Source: Spirometra erinaceieuropaei
Taxonomy: Eukaryota; Platyhelminthes; Cestoda; Diphyllobothriidea; Diphyllobothriidae
Assembly (NCBI GenBank): GCA_902702965.1
Contig: CACRXP010000396.1
Location: forward strand, 171,862 to 235,861
Length of the DNA: 64,000 bases
Direction of reading: 5' to 3'
Position numbers and translations under genes: made by a program. A model generated the notes under the pieces. It searched no databases. It saw nothing but the letters and a program-made list of their open reading frames with translations, and was not told the DNA's origin. Numbering within the stretch: position 1 is the stretch's first letter; the number at the start of each line of letters is the position of its first letter. Positions 20,990 to 32,289 of this stretch are shown piece by piece.

Positions 20990-22165
20990 TTCTCTCTTCT
21001 CATTGGCCCTCCTTCCCTGCCTAAGTTCTGTCTGACGGCCTCGTATGGCGCCGGTAGGTCGATCGTACGGTTGGTCGAGTTGGCGTTGGATTGCCAGGCT
21101 TCGATTATCTCTCGCCATTTTGCTTTCAGCTCGGCCGATTACTTCTGCCTTGTCGAAGCCAAATTGATGGTTATTTTCGAGGCTATGCATAGCAAAATGT
21201 GATCGTGCATCTCTTCGCTTTACAGCTAGAGAATGCTCATACATACGCGACCTTAATCGTTTGTCGGTTATGCCACAATAGTTGGCCGGACAGTCTGGAC
21301 AGTTGACGCGGTAAACAATTCCTGACGTGTCCTCAGGTGGTAGCCGCCCCTTGGGCTGCATGAGCAATCGGCGGATAGTGACCTCCGGCCAGTGTCCAAG
21401 GCCCACGTTGAGTGGTCTTAGCATGAGTTCAGGGGCTTCGGAAACGTCCTCACGTAGGGTAAAGCACCGTCGGTCTTCGTGTGCCTTTCACGCAGGCATT
21501 CGTTTATGAAGCCACGTGGGTATCCATTGGAGAGAAAGAGACCCCATAGGGATTTACGCTCTCGCAGCTTTTCAGCCTCTGTGCTGCAGTGGGTGTTGAT
21601 GCGTAGGAGGAGTGTCCGCACGCAACGGCGTTTATGTGACAAGGGGTGGTTACTGCTGTTATGGAGGATTTTCGCCGTATCAGTCGCCTTTCGAAAGACA
21701 CCAGTCTGGAGGGCTCCGTCTTCCTGTCTCGACACCTGGACATCCAGAAAGGGATTTCTCCATCCTTTTCTTCCTCCATTGTCAATTGAATTTGGGGGAA
21801 AATTTAGTTTAGTTTCCTTCTGAAGGTCTCTTTCACGTCTCGAGGTAGGATGACAAAGGTGTCATTCACGTAGCCCATCCAGAATTTTGGCATGTTGGGG
21901 TGAAAGACCCGTGTTTCTAGTTCTTATAGAACCGCCTCAGTTAGGTAGCCGGAGATTGGTGATCCCATTGGAGTTTCCTGGATTTGCTCGTACACCCGAC
22001 CATTAAACTTAAAGTACGTGCTCAAACAGTAGTCCAGTAGCTCCATTATGTGCTTCCTTTTCAGAGGTCTTTCCTCTTCATCGTACCTCCTCTCCAGTAG
22101 GTCACTTATGACCTTCGTGGCTAATTCTTTAAGGGTGGAGGTGAAAGGAGAGACGACGTCCTTAC
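20990..22165 (-). pseudogene. Penelope family B RT and GIY-YIG nuclease
   Basis: RT motif A region DVVSPFTST (near 22150), motif B YFKFNGRVYEQ then ETPMGSPISGYLTEAVL (near 21950-22010), motif C as YVND instead of YVDD (near 21870). The linker FRKATDTAKIL and NGYPRGFINEC follow (21500-21730). The nuclease runs SGIVYRVNC, NYCGITDKRLRSRMYEH, then HSLENNHQFGF (21000-21330). Frameshifts near 21430 and 21780, one stop near 21930 and the loss of a catalytic aspartate show it is dead. Confidence 0.85.
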
Positions 22166-22379
22166 AGCGGTCTTCTCATATTTGGTCCCCTAGTAAGCTC
22201 CTCCACTAGATATATTTTTGGGAATGGCAAGCCGTTCACGTGTTTACCACAGAGTAGGTTATCCTTCCGAGGGTGAGGGATTGGGAGGCGCACCGACTTC
22301 GGTACACCGTCAGTAACTTCTCGGAATCTGAGGTCTCTCGCTGTCATGCTCTCCAAGATTACTGTATTGCCATAATTGT

Positions 22380-22545
22380 AGGGTTGTCTAAGAGTCAGGA
22401 CAGACAGGCTAGAATGGCTAGGGGAGACATATAGCCGAAGAACTTGTGCCTGTATGAGGACTCGAACCACCGATCTTCCGAGTCCGCGCTGGCTGTTCTA
22501 TCTACTAAATTATTGCGACTAAGCCTGAAATGTGGGGCAATTTTG
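22380..22545 (-). repeat. tRNA-derived sequence, separate SINE-like family
   Basis: Minus strand: an A-box-like TTAGTAGATAGAAC about 50 nt before a B-box GGTTCGAGTCC, followed by TCATACAGGC. No acceptor stem closes, and no second copy is visible here, so whether it is a SINE or a decayed tRNA is open. Confidence 0.45.
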
Positions 22546-22719
22546 TTTACATTGACTTCAAACTATATAAATTTTAAAAAACCAGGACTTAGGTAGTTCA
22601 TTAGACGGTATTTTGTAGCGCCGGATACTTCTTGGCTTCGTATGTGTTGGCGGTTTGGGGAGTTACTCGTGAGCTCAGTCAGAGTGAAAATGGCAGTCAA
22701 AGCTGCAAGGTCTGAGAGG

Positions 22720-23290
22720 CAAGATGGTACGTCTAGGTGCGGGTCCGGCTGTGTCAGCNNNNNNNNNNNNNNNNNNNNNNNNNNNNNNNNNNNNNNNNNN
22801 NNNNNNNNNNNNNNNNNNNNNNNNNNNNNNNNNNNNNNNNNNNNNNNNNNNNNNNNNNNNNNNNNNNNNNNNNNNNNNNNNNNNNNNNNNNNNNNNNNNN
22901 NNNNNNNNNNNNNNNNNNNNNNNNNNNNNNNNNNNNNNNNNNNNNNNNNNNNNNNNNNNNNNNNNNNNNNNNNNNNNNNNNNNNNNNNNNNNNNNNNNNN
23001 NNNNNNNNNNNNNNNNNNNNNNNNNNNNNNNNNNNNNNNNNNNNNNNNNNNNNNNNNNNNNNNNNNNNNNNNNNNNNNNNNNNNNNNNNNNNNNNNNNNN
23101 NNNNNNNNNNNNNNNNNNNNNNNNNNNNNNNNNNNNNNNNNNNNNNNNNNNNNNNNNNNGACACCGGGCTCAGGTGGGAAAGGAGGAGAAGGTGAGGTAG
23201 ACGCCGCGCAAGTCACCATGCCTGTTCTCCCCTTCCTGTAGAACACACGGGGGACATCATCGCCAACGACGGCTGAACTGTTGGGAGGAA
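22720..23290 (+). repeat. Family B repeat spanning an assembly gap
   Basis: Left of the gap: GGTACGTCTAGGTGCGGGTC and TGTGTCAGC. Right: GGGCTCAGGTGGGAAAGG, GCAAGTCACC, GAACACACGG. The true copy is about 250-300 bp, so part of the gap may be estimated or contain other sequence. Confidence 0.55.
22759..23159. other. Assembly gap (401 N)
   Basis: Run of N within a family B repeat. Confidence 0.99.
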
Positions 23291-23779
23291 GAGAGGGACG
23301 TTCGAAACGTCGACCGGTGACGATTAATCACGATGACAAAGGTAGGCACGGGAAGTGGTGGGAGCTTGCTTGTCTAATCCTGTTTTTAACGAATGGCCTG
23401 TCGTGCTCAGAAGTCAAGGGGCGCTCCGGTAGTTGGAGCATGCCGGTCTCGGCGTAGTAACGCGAAGTGCTCTCGTGCAAGATGTGATTCTCGGCCCTGA
23501 AAATGATGTTTCCGTCCAAGGACTCGTTTCAGGCTGAAAGTGCCTCAGTCACGATTAAAGCCGCTCTGGTTTTGCTCGTCCGTGCATGTCTGACTGTGCG
23601 ATTCAGAATGATACTCACGGAGAGATCCCGCCGTTACTTAGCAAGCGTGTGCCTCTGCGGTTTCCGCAGGCCATCTTAAAGACGGCTCATCCTTGGTAAA
23701 CGAAGGCATTTGGTTATTTCTGGTGAGGACGGTTAACTGTTTCACGCGATCAAAATTTTCAAATATCGAGTTTTTCAGG
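23291..23779. other. Unassigned stretch
   Basis: No feature recognised. A palindromic GACGTTCGAAACGTCG at 23297-23312 includes GAAACGTC but lacks the rest of a hammerhead. Confidence 0.4.
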
Positions 23780-23844
23780 CTGACTGGTCTGTAAGAACAC
23801 GTCAAGACCTAAGTACGCAAATCGGCTACTCGGAGGTTAGACCC

Positions 23845-24043
23845 AAACTCTCACACACGTTGGAGAAACTGGGCATACTTTCGATCTTCAGCGGGCTACC
23901 ATCTTAGGCCGGGGCAACACAAAAGCAGAACGGCAAACTCTCGAGGTGTGGTTCTCCGATGCCCACTCCATCAACAGGCATCTGGATCTTCCTACAGCTT
24001 ACAAAGTCCTACGTCATCACAAGCGTAGAGCTCAGGACTAAAC
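23845..24043 (+). pseudogene. Penelope family D nuclease C-terminus
   Basis: Frame reads GETGHTFDLQRATILGRGN, then KAERQTLEVWFSDAHSINRH and LDLPTAYKVLRHHKR before TAA at 24041. This is the C-terminal tail of Penelope GIY-YIG proteins; the GIY and YIG motifs themselves are absent and a stop precedes the segment. Confidence 0.7.
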
Positions 24044-24309
24044 AACCACACCGGACTTCTGAACGCCGTACGAAAACAGCCCGACGGCGAGTGTAGTCGG
24101 TGAAGAAGAACAAGAACCGTCAGACCGACCACCCGACACTGGTTCAATCAGCTCCCCCCGACGGAGTGGTGACTCACAAAGCACGCAGACACAACGCCCG
24201 TCAACCATCCCCCGAGAGGCCGAGGCAGCGAGACGAGAGGAAAATCGATCAGCACGAGGCCGACCAACGTGACACGCCACTTGGGATTTATGGTCGTTAA
24301 AGTGCATTT

Positions 24310-24356
24310 TACGCTTTGACAATGAAGAGCTGGCCATGCTCTTCGAAACGTCAGCA
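24310..24356 (+). other. Hammerhead-like remnant in Penelope family D pLTR
   Basis: AATGAAGAGC, loop, GCTCTTC and GAAACGTCAGC: a seven-pair hairpin followed by the GAAAC-GTC half of a Penelope hammerhead. The 5' core lacks C-U and the stem is registered differently, so I call it a remnant or a variant, not a ribozyme. Confidence 0.4.
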
Positions 24357-24689
24357 TCTAAATAAACCTGTTCCGGTGAGCCCATCTTCTTCTTCAAGTA
24401 AGTACAGCCGCCTTTTTGAGCGTTCCGTCGCTGAGTGGCCTAACAACACGCATTGGGCGATGGTGGACAACCACACTTTCCCAGCGCCTGCTCGTCAGAA
24501 CGTAGTCCGTGTGACGATCCTCTCATCAGTAGGATAACAACTCCATAGGCCACTTCGGGTGTCGACAGCTGGTGCTGCCTGCAGCCATCTGATTAGCCCC
24601 AACACGATTGGAAAGTCGTTTGGCATTTCCGCACGGATTTCTGCTGAAAAAACTCGCAGAAGACGTGACGTACAGTTGGGCCATCTTAG

Positions 24690-25040
24690 CTGGTGCGCGC
24701 CTTCCTTGCAACAATTTTTGGGAGCGGTCGTAGGACTCGTTTCTCCGCGTTTGGCGTGAGGATGTAGACAGCAATAACACTCGTATTGACAATTGTGCCC
24801 CTCAGTCGCGTGTGAGGGATCAGGGAAGAACCTCGTTCCCGAGCCATGGGTCCTTTGCTCAACCTCTATCGTAACGTGTCACAAGAGTAGTGGTAGTAGA
24901 CTATGTATGATCCTGACTCCTTGAATTCCCTCAGGCCAAACTCAGACAGCCGGATTTCTTGCAAGCAGGCGACGTCAGCATCCTAGGTAGAGGAGGTGGG
25001 CTTCGTCAGGAATTGTGCGTTGGAGTCCTGCAGGCGACAC
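24690..25040 (-). pseudogene. Non-LTR retrotransposon AP endonuclease fragment
   Basis: Minus-strand frame: DADVACLQEIRLSEFGLREF (the E of LQE is the catalytic glutamate of this nuclease class), and further on GTIVNTSVIAVYILTPNAE, the conserved beta-strand before the next active-site block. One stop (TAG) lies between. The GDFNxR block is missing. Family not determined. Confidence 0.55.
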
Positions 25041-26149
25041 GATTCTTCCCTTTTTGTCGTGAAACGCTATTCCGCATACTTGACATTTGGTCCGCTAGTC
25101 GAGGTCCAAAGTCAATGGTTATCATTGGGCCAACTCCCATAAGTCTTAGATTATCATGATGCAGACGAGGCCTTCTGCGCAGTTCACTGTTTGAGTGCCA
25201 TTGTAAACTACAAGGCGGCGGCTGCGGATGAGGTTTGTGTCAGATCGTCTCCCAGCCACTCCCGAGGGTATTCCAGCAATGTGCTCGGCAATTGGCTAAA
25301 AGTCCTACCCGAGGGCCTGTTTGCTTCCTATCCATCCTTCACTAAACACCGTTCTGCCTTCTCACACCTCTCAAGTTGATTTGAAGGACGACCAGGCGTC
25401 TTTGCGTTTAGGCTGAAAATGCTCCAATTAGCTTCGTTGAGCTCCCTAGTCTCCAGTGTAATGACTACTTCAAACAAATCTAGACGCCAAAGCGGCGAAT
25501 AGGTTTTGGGCGCACAGTTCGAAACCACGATCACGCCGCTGTGGGGAGGGCAGGCGTCCCGTGTTTTCGCAACCTAGGCCCCACGCGGATGTTTTGAGTG
25601 CCTGGACGACCTGGTCAAATATTCACGAAAATGTGTTTTTTTTGTGACCTGCGCGCGCGCTCGCGCTTGTCCTCGGGACGGACCGACAACCTGCACCTGA
25701 CCAATACAGCGCTCATTTGCATAGCAGCCGCCCTCACTGTTCAGAGACTGAGGGCTTCCGCAAGGTTGTGGTGGAATTGCACTGGTATTTTGTGCGAGAT
25801 TACGCCAGTCGAGGTTTCGGACTACCAACATCTTTGTCCGGACGGCATGTCGGATCATTGCTTTGAGGAGGGCCTTAGCGGCACTAGTCTTCCACCACTC
25901 TCATGCTCCAACATACGTCTGTTAGGTATGTCATTAAAAAGTAGATACTGAAATGTCATCATCAGTAAACTATGACCCGATACCTGACCGGGGAGAGTTG
26001 ATGTTTGAAGTCGATTCGGTTTTCCATCAAGCATTCCAATCCTGTGCCTTGCCAGTCAAGCCACGAGCCTACGTCTTCTCGACTGCCATCGGAAATTCCA
26101 AGGTCACCAGGGATCGACTTGTCCTCGGGGTTGGGCGTGCTCCTTCGTT
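25041..26149. other. Unassigned stretch
   Basis: Nothing recognised; overlapping short frames on both strands without domains. Confidence 0.4.
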
Positions 26150-26310
26150 TTTGTCTTGGGACCTCGCACCAGAGCCCTCGCAGACGGCGACGTAACGACG
26201 AGCAATCGGTAATTCAGAAAGGACACATGCAAAGACGAGAGGGAGAGACCGAAACTGCTGCTTCTGGCACATTCGCCGTCATCAGACGACCATTCTCAGA
26301 CCAGGATAGC
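26150..26310 (-). repeat. SINE family A, strongly diverged
   Basis: AGAGCCCTCGCAGACGGCGAC, AAAGACGAGAGGGAGAGACC and GCCGTCATCAGACG keep the order of the minus-strand SINE at 20400-20530. Confidence 0.45.
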
Positions 26311-26456
26311 CCGAGATTTAAGTCCCAGTCAGTTGCTCGTCAGCGGTTCTAACTTGGAGCCCCTCAAAGGGTATGTTCCGTCCCGCAAGCGGATCGGTGG
26401 AACATTATCCCATGTGTTGAAGAAGGTGACACGATCACTGGGACAAGAGCTTTATT

Positions 26457-26497
26457 GGCCCGTTTCGGATTCCTGCTCGAACCCACCATCAGAGACA
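26457..26497 (-). other. Degraded hammerhead in Penelope family A pLTR
   Basis: Minus strand CTGATGG, stem II GGGTTC/GAATCC (six pairs with one G-U), GAAACGGG. The final core A and the GTCA cleavage segment are lost. This copy gives the best view of the family's stem II. Confidence 0.6.
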
Positions 26498-26799
26498 AAA
26501 GCAGATACGGGTGCTTAATGCACAAGGGGCTGCAGTATTTATAGGATGCAGTAGCCATGTTACCGCATACCTATGGATATTCACGGCTCCCCCCTTCATC
26601 AGGGATCGTTACAGGTGGTGTGATGGCCGACATTCGCGTCGTTAATTGCTGCAATTTCATCACGTGCGTTGGATGTTGGTGTGATGATTGCTCGACCATC
26701 TGACGCGCTGACCCTGGCGTTGGGAAAAGTGTTCACCTGTACGCCCCTTGCGTGGCCAATTACTCCGCCTAGGCGAAGTCTCAGCACTGAGTATGGAAG

Positions 26800-27420
26800 G
26801 GGAAGGTCATTGCACTTGGGGGCCAGTAAACCATGACTCAAGCAGCTCTCGGCTCACGCGGTTGTCACCTCCAGCGAGGATTTCGGCCTCGTCAAATTTG
26901 AATGTGTGGCCGCATCTCGTCGAATGAGCCGCTACTTGAGAGCTAGCGTCATTTCTCCGCACCGCTGCCGCGTGTTCGGCCATTCGCGTTCGGAACGGTC
27001 TTCCGGTTTCTCCGATGTAGTTGCTTTGTCCGCAACTGCACCAGATCCGATAAACGACTCCAGACGTTTCTATCCATGACAGCGGGTCTTTCGGTTTCAT
27101 TAACTGACGCCTGATGGCTGCCTCCGGTCTGTGTGTAACTCCAACCCCAAGTGGTGCGAGAAGGCGACCGACAGCTTCCGAAACGTTCTTGACATATGGA
27201 AGCGCTCGCCAAAATCTGGTGTCCGTACGGTTAGGCCTTTCATCCCTTTTGCGTATGCACCGGTTGACGAAGTTGCCTGGGTAGCCATTGGCTTTGAAGA
27301 CCCGTCAGAGGTATTGTAGTTCGGCAATCTTGTCTTCCGGCTCACTGCAGTGCGTTTCGACACGCCGATAGAGCGTCCTTACACAACTGCGTTTGTGGCT
27401 GATTGGGTGGTTGCTGTTGA
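26800..27420 (-). pseudogene. Penelope family A linker and GIY-YIG nuclease
   Basis: Minus strand: NYNTSDGSSK-type linker, GLTVRTPDFGERFHMSRTF, then frameshifts into the nuclease SGVVYRIWCSCGQSNYIGETGR, RTRMAEH, VAAHSTRCGHTFKFDEAEIL. Catalytic Y, G, R, E and H positions of GIY-YIG are present, but linker and nuclease lie in three frames. Confidence 0.85.
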
Positions 27421-27446
27421 AGTTTATTCCATGTGGCTAGTTATTG

Positions 27447-27545
27447 AAAAAGGCCGCTGGTTGGGCTTGAGATAGAGAGAGAGCCCGTAAGGCACAACGG
27501 AACGAGTGAGTTCCGTAAAAACAATCGGTGTGCGCCCCTCCGCCA
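27447..27545 (+). repeat. SINE family A, 3' tail
   Basis: CTGGTTGGGCTTGAGATAG, AGCCCGTAAGGCACAACGG, GTGAGTTCCGTAAAAAC: the tail hairpin region of the SINE, truncated at its 5' side. Confidence 0.75.
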
Positions 27546-27724
27546 AAGAAAAAATTGACCTGAATGGGGGCTACTGTTCTCACACGTGTTGGCACAATTA
27601 CGCACAATAAGCAGTCAGGAGACTGTCCTTGTCAGCTAACCACGCTCCAACAACCAGTTCCTAATGTTGTTAATAGCCAAACGCCTTTGTCCCGTTAGCA
27701 GGTTGTCCATCGTGCTACACCGAG

Positions 27725-27850
27725 ACCACCCTTACTGGTGAGGGGGGTTGTGGAGAAGGGAGAGCGATGGCGACAGTGATTTGCGTGTGAACTGGTTTGT
27801 GTCCCTAAAACGGGCTATGTGGTAGGTGCTCGCGAGACTAACACTTGGGC
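27725..27850 (-). repeat. Family B repeat, fragment
   Basis: Complement of CACACGCAAATCACTG and the flanking block; joins the opposite-strand copy that follows. Confidence 0.5.
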
Positions 27851-27899
27851 TAGACCAGGGCTCAACAGGCAGTATTAGGAATGTGCGCCCCATTACAAA

Positions 27900-28165
27900 G
27901 GTCCCGCATGGTGGGTGTAGTGGCACGTCTAGACGCAGGCTCTAGCCGCGCCGTCCACCCGCACCCGATCCTGCCTTTGTTATGACAGCGGGCTCAGGTA
28001 GGTGAGGGAGGAAAGGGTGCGGTAGATGCTACGCAAGACTGCAATCACTGTAAACTAATCCACGTGCAGGTCACCGTTCTTGCGCCCATCTGGCTTTGGG
28101 ACACACAGTAGGCATCGTTGGAATCGACGATCGAACTGTTAACCAACTGTCGTGGGGAGGATTTT
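27900..28165 (+). repeat. Family B repeat
   Basis: GTGGCACGTCTAGACGCAGG, GCGGGCTCAGGTAGGTGAGG, GTGCGGTAGATGCTACGCA, GGGACACACAGTAGGCATCG. A good reference copy for the 3' two thirds of the family. Confidence 0.7.
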
Positions 28166-31100
28166 CAACATCCACTTCCCACCCTCTTCCGCTTGTTTTC
28201 CTCCGCTTAGAAAACTTTACTGAGACTACTTGAGTTGAGATCGAAAAAAGTAATTAGAAATTCCATTTTAGAAAGCAGCTACCACTGTCTGAATGTTGGT
28301 CTCAGGATCCGAGACGTCCAGGCTTTTGGCAACCACCCAAACCAGTATCTTCAAGGCATAAAAATTTAAGTGCGATTCAGTCAGGTTTAATATGAAGGGT
28401 TACACAGACTTATCTTCCACCTTCTCCTCTCCATCACCTTCCCGTGCTCGCTTGCACTGTATTCACCCGTACCCATTCTGGTTTTGGTGATTCCAAAGTC
28501 CAATGTGTCACAAACCAGCGCGGCCAGCGTCCGGAGACCGTTCGCCCGGACCCTCGCCGTTCGTCGTCGGGCCCAAATTCCATTCCCGAGTACCCCGGGA
28601 CCGTCGGAGGCAGCATTCTCTCAGGGTTAAGCTCATCCACATCCGCTAATTTCTTCATTTAATCATTTCTGCGGTGTCACTGGGAGAGGGTACCCGTGTA
28701 GGTCGATGAGTGCGTGACTTCACATGTGAGACGTCGTCCATTTACGGCAATACTGGTCGCCGGCATCTATAAGTGGCCAGGAAGATCCACTTCTGGAGCG
28801 CAGTTCATGATCTTCAACCGTGGCATTCTCCGGCGGGACCACTTGGCGGATATCTCCATGATCAACTGGTCGGTATCAATTTTCACGGCCGTAAAGCAAG
28901 GGGGCTTTGATAGCCATCTCAGACCAAGGGATCCTGGTCTTCTATTGAATCTCGTAGTGAGACCACGTGTACTTCTCGAGTTGGTAGAAAGTGTTGCGCG
29001 GGGAGTTTTACGCGGCAGCTTCTCTCCCCCACCACCCCTACACGTCGCTAGCCCAGAGGAACCATGGTAAACAAAACTATGGACCACAGGGACGTCCAAC
29101 CCTTCCAGGAAGAATCCGAACACTTCGATATTCTGCCGTCAATCAGTATGACGTCCGACTTCAGACAAAATTCGCTGGCGACGATGACTATGCGTTTAAG
29201 CACGGATTGTATTTCATCGAGATGAATTCCATGCGGGACGCTGTCGGTGGTTTCATCGAGGTCCGAGACACAGCCTTGCCTTACCAGACGTCCGGGTAGT
29301 CTCGAGTTGCTGTGGACAGGATCAATTCTACCACGGAGTTAAAGAGTGGTCGCAAAAAACTTGATAGTGAGGCAAAAGGTGAAATTAATTAATCGATCCA
29401 GTGCAAATGCGGGTTTGAGGTCGTGTGTCGACGATGAAAAGGGTTGCTCGGATCGTGTGCGAGACTGGGGCTTCGACCTGTTCAGAGGCGAAGTTAGGGT
29501 GTCAGCCGGAGTGTGTGCTGGCATGGTCTTTTCAACGTGTCCCGGTGAGTTGGCACGTTGATGTGAAAAGAAGGGGCATTTCCGACGTAATGCATCCGAG
29601 TTGGTACATTGGCATGAGAGGAAACGATATTTCAGACAAAATACATCCCAGTGAGTGCTGAGTCAGACGAATTCGTCGGTGAAATAGGCTCATTGTTGTC
29701 CAGGCACAAAAAATTGAGATAGAATGCGCTGTCGGAAGTTTGTAATTGCATCGATGTATATGGTTTAGCATGTTGGGTACATGAGAATAACTCATAAATG
29801 ATGGCTTTATCGGTAATGGGTGGAAGAATGCCTCACAGAAACTGGGGATGTGTTCAGATGGCAATACGCATTAATGACTGTTCGAGTTTGACCTGGACTT
29901 TTATGGCTGAGTTTTGTTGATAGCATCCCTCTCGATTCGCGTCAGAGAGGTGGCAACCGCGTTTTCCTGTGAATGACGCAGAAGAAACGTCAGAATGAAG
30001 TCGAGTTGGCATTGCGTGATGATTGTGCTCAACCACTCGATCACGTCGGGGTCACCAATCTTGGCATCCAGACAGTGAGTAACCCCAGAGCGCCACAATG
30101 CTCAGGCCTAATCAGCGATTCCTAGGCAAGGACGGAAGCCGCCTTCCAAAATGAGGGGCCCATTGCACACAGAATCCTGGATAACACTCACAGGCGGCAA
30201 TGGTCACTGGTGCGGTCAGGGCATATGCTGACGATGTTAGGTCGTGTCTGAAAGAAAGGGGGAGTGAGACAAGTGGTGTCAACTACTTTTGTAGCAGGCG
30301 TAACAAGCGCAGTAACCTCGCCTCGTCAACCGTTTCCATTGAAGAGTTAGATCAGATAAGGACAACTGCAGCGTCTAACGCCAATTAACTTTTTAGAACC
30401 CTGGTTCGACTGTGTTCAAAGCATCGGTTCTCTTAGGACGTCCATGGACGCAGACTTTGGGCCAGATCAGTCATTGTGTCTGAGCCTGTATACTGTAGTT
30501 CTGGCCCTTTCTAACCGATGGACGTGAAAGGAGAGAGAGGGAGGTCGATGTTATCTAACTCTTTTTCACCGTAGTTCAGTTCACGCTAAAGCCGCCAATG
30601 TTTCCTCGGTTTTTTTATTGTTGTGCTCAACGGACAAATTATTATGTCGGTGTTGACGTGCACAACGCCCGGACACCATGCCTTGGTCTAACACACTTCT
30701 CGTAACAGGACCAATAGGAACGGCCTTGCGTCTTAAGCCATGTGTATCGTTGGCTGGGCATTCCCCCTCTCCCGTCAGAAGACGTGGCCAAGAATCATAT
30801 CTATTCCCTTCCTGTAAGATGACCAACCACTGAACATGGTAGTTGTCTGCTCTTCGGCGCCATTCACAGCCGGCTGCCTTGTGGATAGAGCACTGAGCCA
30901 GCCAGTCGGTCATGGGTTTCGCCTAGCGACCAAACGTAGACGGCATGATGAGTCACTCGTACATGTAGACACAAGAATGGGACCAATACCAGTCCATCGA
31001 TGTAGACAATGCAGTCATCTAGCCGCAAGCACAGAAAGGCTAGATCGTACTGGGCCATGCGCCTGGCGAATTCCACGAGGGGGACGTGTAGGAAGTCCTG

Positions 31101-31214
31101 CGTTGCCTAGGACGGAACTGTGACAGTATATTGAGATTGTTGGGGGCTTATTGATGGAAAAAAATTACACAAAGTAGCCCAGTAACGTAGGAGGGATGGA
31201 GGGTCAGTTCGTAT
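28166..31214. other. Long unassigned stretch
   Basis: No gene recognised over 3 kb. A plus-strand pair of open frames (28714-29070, 28991-29299) and an overlapping minus-strand frame (28767-29123) have no motif I know. 30195-30250 repeats part of 54510-54560 (GGCAATGGTCACTGG). 28240-28400 is AT-rich. Confidence 0.35.
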
Positions 31215-31440
31215 ATGGAGAGTAATACTGAAGGCTGCGTGCGGTCAGACTTTGGGTACCGGGGTCCAGGAACGTTCGCACATTGCAGCATCCAATACCG
31301 AGAGTCCGTCCCCGATTGAGTAGTCCAGCTCGCATACTATTCGTCGGCATCACTGGACCAGGGTTGCGGAGCACGTCGGTTCCCGCGGACGCCGTAGCAT
31401 GGGTCGTAATACTGTGATCGGACGAGGTCGCTAAATCTGT
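31215..31440 (-). pseudogene. RTE-like retrotransposon, 5' end of endonuclease
   Basis: Minus-strand frame TLGIGCCNVRTFLDPGTQSL is the start of the apurinic endonuclease domain of this RTE-like family and corresponds to TIGIGYWNMRTFLDPGTPMM in the copy at 55620. The upstream leader is also similar in the two copies. The rest of the endonuclease is missing. Confidence 0.6.
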
Positions 31441-31457
31441 CGGTTTATCCATAAACG

Positions 31458-32103
31458 CTGGGAAGACCAAAGTGTTTTCAAGCTGCATACCTGACCAGGA
31501 GAAGGCACCCCTCGGGATTGATGGCTGTCAACTTGAAGAAGTGGACAGTTTTAACTACCTCGGGGCGAGGCTGCTGCCTAATGGACAGAGTGAGGACGAC
31601 ATTGTCTCCCGAATCGATGCTGCCCGCTGGGTTTTGTCAAGCCTTCGGAAATGCCTATGAAACCGACGTGACCTCTCCATCGCCACTAAGATTCGCGTGT
31701 ACCATGCATCTGTCCGGTCTGTCCGGACCATCCTTCGAGTGAAGTTCACCAACTTCGCCTCAAATGAGACAGTCTGCGCTCACTGCGACAACATCGCAAG
31801 GATAACTCAGGCCATCCAAGAAAAACGACTGAAGTGGTTCGGACATTTTCTTCGTCGTGCACCTCAGGAGCTCAGTGTTACTGCCCTCAATCCGGCACCG
31901 TTGTCCCTTTGGAGGCGTCGAATAGGGGGTCAGTTCAAGGCCTGACTCGACACAGTTCGTCAAGACATGGAGGTGGTTCTTGGACCTTCGGTATTCGGTC
32001 TACGTCGTTGGCGAAGGGAATGGGTTGAGCTGTCCAGATCTGCTGCCGTGGATCATCACGCGTGGAGAGGTATAGTTCGGGACATCATCGAGGCCGGCTA
32101 GGT
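31458..32103 (+). pseudogene. RTE-like retrotransposon, C-terminal region
   Basis: After the RT core: KTKVFSSCIPDQEK, LGIDGCQLEEVDSFNYLGARL, IVSRIDAARWVLSSLRKCL, then with breaks RVKFTNFASNETV, QEKRLKWFGHFLRR and FGLRRWRREWVELSR, ending DIIEAG-TAG at about 32101. A deletion removed the 'LLYGCE' segment. Several stops and shifts. It adjoins the inverted 5' fragment of the same family. Confidence 0.75.
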
Positions 32104-32289
32104 CAGGCATGTTCGCGGCCATATCAAGCACAAGAAAGTAAGTAATATTGAACAGTTGAGGAGTGCTAACACGGAATATTGTCGAAAGGGGTCATACCGT
32201 TGACAAGGGACATGTGCATTGAACCCCAGGGTTGATAACCTGCGAATCGGCCAGGCAGCATGAACCCACATTCAGTAACGCCCTTGACT

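Larger units (their letters stand above)
20815..22180 (-). mobile_element. Penelope-like element family B, 5'-truncated
   Basis: Minus-strand order: RT from motif A onward, GIY-YIG nuclease, 3' region and a pLTR with a hammerhead-like motif near 20883-20930. Sequence is clearly distinct from families A and C. Confidence 0.8.
23780..24400 (+). mobile_element. Penelope-like element family D, 3' end
   Basis: The last part of the nuclease domain, a 3' untranslated region and a pLTR remnant ending CTTCTTCTTCAAG like family A ends. Different from families A-C in protein tail and pLTR. Confidence 0.65.
26405..27440 (-). mobile_element. Penelope-like element family A
   Basis: Minus-strand copy from the RT C-terminal region (27440) through the nuclease to the 3' region and pLTR (26405-26500). 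Truncated at 27440 by a SINE. Confidence 0.85.

Noticed and set aside
23297..23312. Hammerhead (GAAACGTC)
   Set aside because: Only the palindrome GACGTTCGAAACGTCG is present; no CUGANGA at a fitting distance.
28714..29299. Host gene from overlapping plus-strand frames
   Set aside because: An equally long minus-strand frame overlaps it, no domain is seen and no splice logic joins the pieces.
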